Of a stretch of DNA of 23,821 nucleotides, positions 18,037-23,821 are shown piece after piece. The stretch spans positions 1-23,821 of the forward strand of contig RBNI01001188.1 in assembly GCA_003990745.1 (NCBI GenBank). The letters are read 5' to 3'. How positions within the stretch are numbered: position 1 is the stretch's first letter; each line of letters opens with the position of its first letter. Both the position numbers and the translations under genes were made by a program. This DNA comes from Jimgerdemannia flammicorona. Taxonomy: Eukaryota; Mucoromycota; Endogonomycetes; Endogonales; Endogonaceae. The notes under the pieces were generated by a model. It searched no databases, had not been told where the DNA came from, and saw only the letters and a program-made list of their open reading frames with translations.

Positions 18037-19064
18037 ATGACTGAACCCACAAGGCAGTGGTCTACCGAGGAGCTCGCAACAGACGCCGTATCAAAGAAGG
18101 ACATTGTTTCATTTTTGCAGGAGAACAGTTCTTCTTCCGTAAGTGCAAAACTACCTCTTCCCCCCTTCAAACCACTTCGCTAGCGACGCGTGGGAAACAC
18201 GTGTTTCTGACTTCAACTCCAGTACCTGATCGAGCACAAGCTGAACGGAAAATTCGCCAACGTGGTCAAGACAGCCAAGAAGGACGCCCTCATCGTCGCC
18301 TATAACGCTCTCTTTGCAACCAAGCAATTCAAGTGAGAACCAGATTATTATTTTTCCAGGTTTCACTCTAAACTTATAGAAATTTCTGACAACTTTGATA
18401 TTTTCTTGTAGGGTCGAAGGTGACTTGGATGCCGCTGATCTAACCAAAGCCAAGCCCGACGCCGTCTCCTCCTCCGCCCACGAGGTTAAGGAAGCTCCCG
18501 TCGCCGCCGAGGCCGAGATTCCAAAATTCAGGAAGGAGACCATCAAGAAGGGTAACAAAACCACCTTCCCTAAGAAGGGCGACACCGGTAAGAGTGATTA
18601 TTTTATCAGCGTCGGGCAACCACAACGAGAGAATGCTTCATTTTGGTCGCACGAAGTATTGCTAAACGCCTTTGCATGGAACTTTCCCATTCTCGTTCAT
18701 TTTTTTATGCGATAGTCACTGTATGGTACACCGGCATGTTGGAGGATGGTACCATCTTCGACACCAATGTCTCCATCAAGAAAAAGGCTCAGCCTTTGAG
18801 GTTTAAGGGTGAGCATCTCTCACATTTGATTCACAATACGTTTTCGATTTGGTGATGATTTAAGCCTTACCCTCCCCCTTCTAAATAGTCGGCGTCGGCA
18901 AGGTCGTCCGTGGCTTCGACGAGGCCCTCCTCGTCATGTCTAAAGGCGAGAAGGCCAAGGTTACCATCGAGCCTGAGTGGGCGTATGGTAAAAAGGGTAT
19001 TGAGGGCAAGATCCCGCCCAACTCGACGTTGATTTTTGAAATCGAACTGACGATTATTGAATAG
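18037..19064 (+). CDS. FKBP3: FKBP25/FKBP3-type peptidyl-prolyl cis-trans isomerase
   Basis: Five exons, 18037-18138, 18223-18332, 18412-18587, 18716-18808 and 18889-19064, give 218 residues (human FKBP3 has 224). Residues 1-75 match the FKBP25 basic helix-bundle domain: [20 protein letters not shown], then [18 protein letters not shown] and [12 protein letters not shown] Lys/Glu linker ends [14 protein letters not shown]. Residues 125-218 are the FKBP domain, with Y134 (YTG), F144-D145, Y193 (WAYGKKG) and F210 in the drug-pocket and active-site positions. The floor tryptophan (FKBP12 W59) is Phe170, in RGFDEAL. Animal FKBP25 is nuclear and binds DNA and RNA through the helix bundle; the same role is inferred here. 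The start has A at -3 and lies after a CT-rich leader. The gene shares a 161-bp promoter with the vezatin-like gene. Confidence 0.95.
18194..18207. promoter_or_regulatory. 14-bp perfect palindrome around an E-box, FKBP intron 1
   Basis: GAAACACGTGTTTC is a perfect palindrome centred on CACGTG, in the first intron (18139-18222). An ACGCGT hexamer (18186-18191) lies 3 bp before it. An E-box bound by bHLH proteins is a fair reading, and an intronic enhancer is possible. No function is shown. Confidence 0.45.
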
Positions 19065-19402
19065 AGAGGATTGAGCCGTGGCCATCAACCCAAACGAGCG
19101 AGAGCCGTCTTCTCTGTTTATTTAAAGAATGATGCTTCCTTGTAATGTTATTATTTTTCTATGATCATCAACGTGATATGCACCATTACACTTGCATTTA
19201 GCAGCTATCGAAGCGTACCCTCAATGGGGGGGAACATCAACAAAACTTCTCTTGTAAATGAACGTTGCATTTGTTAACGCCCCTACGGGGGATCGGAATG
19301 AATAAGAAATTCAAGTCTCACAATTACACGTGACGTAAGCATCATAGAATAAGGAAAAGGCGAAAAGTTCCTTTCGCCATCTTTGGAAACCTCCACCCCC
19401 AG
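19065..19402. other. FKBP25 to RAD52 intergenic region
   Basis: These 338 bp hold the 3' flank of the FKBP gene and the RAD52 promoter. I see no gene, and no TATA box near the RAD52 start. The notable site is CACGTGACGTAA at 19327-19338. Confidence 0.6.
19327..19338 (+). promoter_or_regulatory. Overlapping E-box / CRE-like site upstream of RAD52
   Basis: CACGTGACGTAA joins a perfect CACGTG to TGACGTAA, a bZIP (CRE/ATF-like) octamer, sharing the TG. It sits 65-76 bp before the RAD52 ATG, a reasonable place for an activator site. The effect is inferred from motif alone. Confidence 0.45.
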
Positions 19403-22389
19403 ATGCCTCCTACAAACAAACAGCACAGTACCGACAATCCCAGCTCTTCCAGCTTCGAGCCGGACGAGTTCGAGCGCTTGCGGCGGACACTCCAAAGGCG
19501 GCTCGGACCCGAGTATATAAGTCACAGGCAGGGGCCTGGTGCTGGTATGCCTTCAAGATGCAGTTCATTGTTCGGGTCGTTATGCGAACTAAAGAATGAG
19601 ACCGAATAACATCCTTCAGCATTTGTTCCTGCTGGAGCCCTCACCAATACCTTCTGCGCTACCTCTTGGTCAACAGGTGGAAAGGTTACCTATATCGAAG
19701 GCTTCACGGCATTTAACCTCGCCAATGAGATCTTCGGCTTCAACGGCTGGTCGTCCAGCGTCATGGACATCACCATCGATTTTGTGCGTATACTTTTTGC
19801 CCGCTATCCGACCTCCGCGTCATCGTCTCCCTCCTATCCCTCCCGATGCAATTGCGAATAACTCTCATTTATCCCGACTTCTTTGGATGTAGGTGGACTC
19901 GGATAACGGTAGAATATCCATCGGTGTATCTGTAGTTATACGGGTGACTCTGAAGGACGGATCTTATCACGAGGTGGGTTATCAGAAACGGGACGAGATG
20001 TGGGCGGCAACGGTGATGTGCTGGGTATGGAATTACATCCAAGATTTTTAAGAGGCGAAGACGAGATGCTGGCAAATATTCACACTATGACAAGGTCGGC
20101 GATTGTGTTATCGAATGGTGAATTCATTATAACGATATATCCATGACGTTCTCCTAGGATGTTGGATACGGCTCAATGGAAAATGCCAAAAACAAAGCAA
20201 ACGCGTTCGAAAAGGTAAACAATCGCAGATTTGTTCGTGGTTCGGTCATCGCTTTCGTATATGTATACTGTCTGTCTGTCTGTCATTTCTGAGTACGCAA
20301 ACATTCAATAGTGATATCCTCTTTCCACCATTCACAGGCGAAGAAAGAGGCCACGACGGACGCTCTCAAGCGCACGCTCCGAACGTTCGGTAACGTCTTG
20401 GGCAACTGTGTGTACGACAAGAAATATTGTAAGGACATCCTCAAGGTCAACAATCCTGCGGTGAGTATCGGGGTTCTATAATACATTGAATAGGCCCGCG
20501 GAACCCCGGATATTGGCGGTCGTAGAACTGATTTCATTTTGGTCTCTCTCTTGCCGCAATGCTGACAGCTGAAATTCCAAGCCGAAGATCTTTACCGCCA
20601 TCCACAGTGTGCCGCTCCTCAGCAATCGCCTATCCCATCATCGTCCTCGTCATCCTCAATGTCGAATGCGATGGCCAACAAGAGCGCTCCCCCTAACAGG
20701 GCCGGCACGATGAACGGTATGAATGGCGGCGCGTTGAACGGTATGAATGGTCGCGTGGTGAACGGTATGAATGGTAGCACGGTGAACGGTATGAATGGCG
20801 GCGCGGTGAACGGTGTGAATGGCGGCGCGGTGAACGGTGTGAATGGCGGCTCGGTGAACGGTATGAATGGCGGCTCGGTTGTCAAGAGGGAGAACAGCAT
20901 CGATGCTTTTGAGGGTAAGTTTAGAGACATTTGTGAATGCGGTCCTCATGTTAACGGTGACTTTGGAGGTGTGTCGGTATGCGCATACATTGACTAGGCT
21001 CTTTTTCGTCGGTGAGCAGACAACGACGACGCCATGTTCTCTCTGTTCGCGGACAGCATAGAATCGGATCGGGGAGTTTTTTTTGACGAGGACAACGAAT
21101 CCGGGTATATATGCGCTTCGATGATCATGGACTCATTTTTACAATATAATCTTGTGTTTCATCCTGTCCCAAACATTATCATCCTTATTTGCTTTCAGAA
21201 GGGAAAGCCCGGCTCTACAGGGTGGGACCAATGACCAGATCCCTGGGCACCGCATCTCCTTCAGTGAAGGCTCGGGCATGACCGCCAACGGAAACAATAG
21301 CAACGGCAACGTGATCAACCGTGCGCCCCAAACCACCATGGGTCCGCCACAGGGTCCCGTCATGAAAGCACCGCCACCCACGAGCCCAGATCTAAAAGCC
21401 GCCAACAACTTTTTAACGACCCCGAAATTCGGAACGACCCAGAACCGGCAATTCATTCCTCAACCACCTGTAAACGAGAACGCTAATATCAACCCTGGCG
21501 GCAGTGGCAGCAGCAACAACTTGATGGGCCCACCAACCACGAACCAACCCTTCTTGAACAGCCGTCCGCCGAACCTGCAAGCGTCCTCGTCCGCGAACCA
21601 ATCGCCAATGACGAATGGCAACGGCAGCAACAATACGACTATGGTGGGACCTCCGACGCATCAGCAGCAACAACAACTGCCGAACCTGTTTACCAATCCT
21701 CCGGTCGCGCTGAACATGCCGGCCCCGAAGATGAACCAGCAGAACTATTTCAACAGCCGGGAGGGGCAGGGGCAGGGGCAGGGGCAGGAACAAAGGCAGG
21801 GGCAAGGGAAGGGAAAGGGGAAAGGGAAAGGACAAGGGCAGGATCAAGGACTTTACGGCGGTGGCGAGATCGTAACCAGAGGAGGCGTCGGCGGGGCTAC
21901 GAACAATGGCCATTCTAACGGGAGCTCGAATGTCAGCGTCGGGAGACAGTCGTCCCCCGTCGGAGGGCCGCCACCGCCAACGAACTCGTCGATGTTGATG
22001 CCACCGCCGGTTTTTGGGAACAATGGCGAGGTGGCTAGTAAAGGGATAAAGCGACCACAATCAACAGAGAAACTCGGGCTCGGGTAGGTGTTGGGGAAGC
22101 AACGGTGTGCAATGTAAAGTTTGGGATAAGAGGTGATATTGATGGAGGTCAATAGTTATGAGCGGATATCTAGGTTTCCGGATATGTGAATGATGGTGTC
22201 CTGGCAAGCTATACTAATTTTCTTTGTCCATCATTTATTCGCAGAATTAATGCCGGCACGCCTGCTGGAAACACAGATCCGTGGTTTCTGAATGTAGGCG
22301 GCAATGTGGGGGCTGACGGTATGGGAGGAGTCTTGCTGAACGGTGGTGATGGGCCTACCGGTGCGATGAAAAGGTTGAAGCAAGGGTGA
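19403..22389 (+). CDS. RAD52: RAD52 recombination mediator
   Basis: Nine exons: 19403-19544, 19677-19783, 19893-19973, 20158-20214, 20338-20460, 20569-20914, 21020-21104, 21199-22083, 22245-22389. All phases agree, giving 656 residues. Residues 20-180 are the ring-forming, ssDNA-annealing Rad52 core: [73 protein letters not shown] and LGNCVYDK. Rad52 loads Rad51 on RPA-coated DNA and anneals strands in double-strand break repair. The C-terminal 470 residues are low-complexity. They have a seven-unit NGMNGG repeat (about residues 218-273), an acidic patch ([12 protein letters not shown]...DEDNES, about 290-312) and a GQ/GK repeat (about 502-530). A short last exon ends in [12 protein letters not shown] could not place the Rad51- or RPA-binding motifs with confidence. 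The ATG has C at -3, a weak context, but no other start precedes the core. Confidence 0.95.
20710..20877 (+). repeat. 24-bp coding minisatellite in RAD52, seven units
   Basis: Seven in-frame copies of a 24-bp unit lie inside exon 6, each encoding a variant of xNGMNGGA (NGM or NGV, GGA or GGS, with GRV and GST in units 2 and 3). Differences among units are few, so the array is young or kept alike by slippage and conversion. It lies in the disordered linker just past the annealing core. Confidence 0.93.
21764..21846 (+). repeat. Hexanucleotide GQ/GK coding repeat in RAD52
   Basis: A run of GGGCAG and GGGAAG-type hexamers encodes alternating Gly-Gln, then Gly-Lys, then Gly-Gln again. It adds a flexible, locally basic segment to the C-terminal tail in exon 8. 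Confidence 0.85.
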
Positions 22390-22770
22390 GGGCACAGGGG
22401 CTTAGGGTTTGCTTGCGGGAAGTTAGGTGGATGGACTTGTAATGGTAAAATCATATATTTATGTAATTTTTTTGAACATGTTGCGCAAATATCTTGATGT
22501 GGGATCTTTCTTTGCCTCCATTATAAAAGCTTGGCATCCTTGTATGTAATCATTGTATAACTCTCTGAACAGCATTTACGTTGGTTTCTAATAGTAGAAA
22601 TTTCATTTTGTACACTATTTGCTTGTATATTGTATATTTAGGGGATTCGTAATTAAGGTCATCTTTTAATCACCTCGACCTCATTTGATAATACAAGGGG
22701 AAAGAAATTCTCGTACATAGATCAATGAAGTACGTTTTGTGGGAAGTCAACCCTTGTGAGTGAGCTGACA

Positions 22771-22803
<33 letters not shown>

Positions 22804-22814
22804 AAAGAGAGAGT
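22771..22814. repeat. GA microsatellite
   Basis: About 22 AG units broken by two short A runs. It marks the transition from normal-composition gene flank to AT-rich DNA. Confidence 0.9.
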
Positions 22815-23417
22815 AGATGAAGGAAAGAGAGTATGGTGGAATAGGAGATTAAGAGAGTATATTTTGCATAATATATATTAGTTTTGCTATATTAGATAAG
22901 ATTTTTATATATTATATTTATATATCTTTATATTATTTTATTATACAGATTTAATAGAGTTGATAAATTCAATAATATTATCATTGATCTGATGAAGATA
23001 TTCAACATCTCTATTAATAATAATATTATTATTATATATTATATAAATGAGATAGATTTTGTTAACTTATATAATTATACTCTAAATAGATTAAATTTAT
23101 TTAGATGAAATTTGAATCAGATTCATCATGTGATAAATTTAAATTTATCTTATAATCTAATCTAGATCAATTTAGATCAATCCAGATCAATTCAAATCTT
23201 TGAATTTGAATCTTTGATAACATCATCTCTTTTTTGTATGTATATATTTAAATATATTCAAACATATTTAATATACTATATTTATATTTATTACTTTTAT
23301 ATCTATCACTTTTGTTATAATACTATATCTTCTCCCCTCCTTAGAGAGACTATTGCTTGATGTACTACTTATTCTAGCACCTTCTACTACTTACTCTAGT
23401 TGTTTAATATTATCTTA

Positions 23418-23552
23418 ACTTATTACTTATTTCAATATATCTTAGCTTATCACTCAATCTAATATATCTTAACTTATCACTTATTCTAACATATCTTGAC
23501 TCATTACTCATTTCAATATATTTCAACTTATCACTCATTCCAATATATCTTA
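23418..23552 (+). repeat. 27-bp tandem repeat, five units
   Basis: Five head-to-tail copies of a 27-bp unit of the form ACTTATCACTCATTCTAATA followed by TATCTTA, without indels and with several substitutions per unit. Partial related copies lie on both sides. It is non-coding and may belong to an LTR or a local satellite. Confidence 0.85.
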
Positions 23553-23821
23553 CTATTCATTCTAGTTAGTAGGGAAGAAAAAAAGAAATAGAAGGTTTAG
23601 AGTTTCTAGAATTCTTTTCATTGTATAGCCCAAAATCTCACTCTGTCTTTCTATCTTCTAAAGCTTCTTTTTTTTTTTTAACTAATTAGTTGTTTATTTT
23701 TGCAAGCAAATTTGCCTGTAAAAAATTTTAAATTTTTAAATTTTTTTTTGACTATATATTTATTATAAATTTTCAATAAAATTTTTTTTTTTTTTATCTT
23801 ATATTTATTAGTAAAAGTATT

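Larger units (their letters stand above)
22390..23821. other. AT-rich non-coding DNA right of RAD52
   Basis: The first 200-300 bp should hold the RAD52 3' UTR. From about 22850 the DNA becomes very AT-rich, with runs such as ATATATTATATA, GATC/GAATTC-like word clusters (23100-23220) like those at 14625-14735, and long A and T runs near the end. No reading frame is worth calling. A 10-bp palindrome GCAAATTTGC stands at 23706-23715. A decayed mobile element is likely, but I cannot define its edges. Confidence 0.55.

Noticed and set aside
17835..18170. Minus-strand frame overlapping the FKBP start
   Set aside because: It is antisense to FKBP exon 1 and out of frame with MEELIVYEDTPF at 17875, which fits the vezatin N-terminus better.
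20619..20949. Minus-strand frames with PPF(T/I)PFTA or AAIHTVHR repeats
   Set aside because: Antisense readings of the 24-bp RAD52 minisatellite.
21413..22060. Long minus-strand frame opposite RAD52 exon 8
   Set aside because: It is Arg/Leu/Pro-rich with repeats mirroring the GQ/GK codons of RAD52; a shadow of a low-complexity coding exon.
1..23821. CRISPR arrays, rRNA or tRNA genes
   Set aside because: No spaced direct repeats of the right form, no rRNA core motifs and no cloverleaf with A/B boxes were seen. The only tRNA-related sequence is the retroelement primer sites.

Overview
The window is nuclear DNA of a filamentous fungus. The genes have many short introns (about 60-190 bp), GT/AG ends and fungal CTAAC-type branch points. 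They encode a vezatin-like protein, an FKBP25-type prolyl isomerase and RAD52. The phylum is not settled from sequence alone; Dikarya, possibly a basidiomycete, or a Mucoromycota lineage would both fit.

The left 14.4 kb is a nest of retrotransposons that can be resolved to the base. (1) Oldest is element C (minus strand): a 2,060-bp LTR at 12319-14378, then a tRNA primer site and gag-like internal DNA to 10960. (2) A younger member of the same family, element A (minus), lies in C's internal region: LTR 9398-10959 plus 987-1477, then a primer site and a gag-like frame to about 180. (3) A full-length two-ORF LINE (minus, 1492-9397, poly(A) tail, 14-bp target duplication) landed inside A's LTR, just upstream of its TATA box. 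(4) A third family member, B, a 2,064-bp solo LTR on the plus strand (4026-6089, TG...CA ends, 5-bp target duplication with one mismatch), landed inside the LINE pol frame. Removing B and one target copy restores the LINE frame exactly.

The main find is that this LTR is very long and carries its own sense-strand reading frame in U3, upstream of the TATA box. It starts at an equivalent ATG in all three copies and is exactly 1,098 bp in the two divergent copies B and C; A differs by one 11-bp deletion. The encoded protein (about 365 residues, acidic linker, tyrosine-rich C-terminal half, PPAY motif) is not one I recognise. The same U3 carries TGAGTCA/TGACTCA boxes, and U5 carries TTCnnGAA palindromes. 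All copies are dead from nonsense mutations that mostly look like C-to-T decay, including CGA codons seen as CGA, TGA and CAA in different copies.

From 14379 to 15250 is AT-rich spacer with a hairpin and a 56-bp poly(T). The gene island follows: the vezatin-like gene (15251-17875, minus, seven exons) and FKBP25-like gene (18037-19064, plus, five exons) diverge from a 161-bp shared promoter, and RAD52 (19403-22389, plus, nine exons) lies downstream. The window ends in AT-rich, non-coding repeat DNA with a GA microsatellite and a 27-bp tandem repeat.
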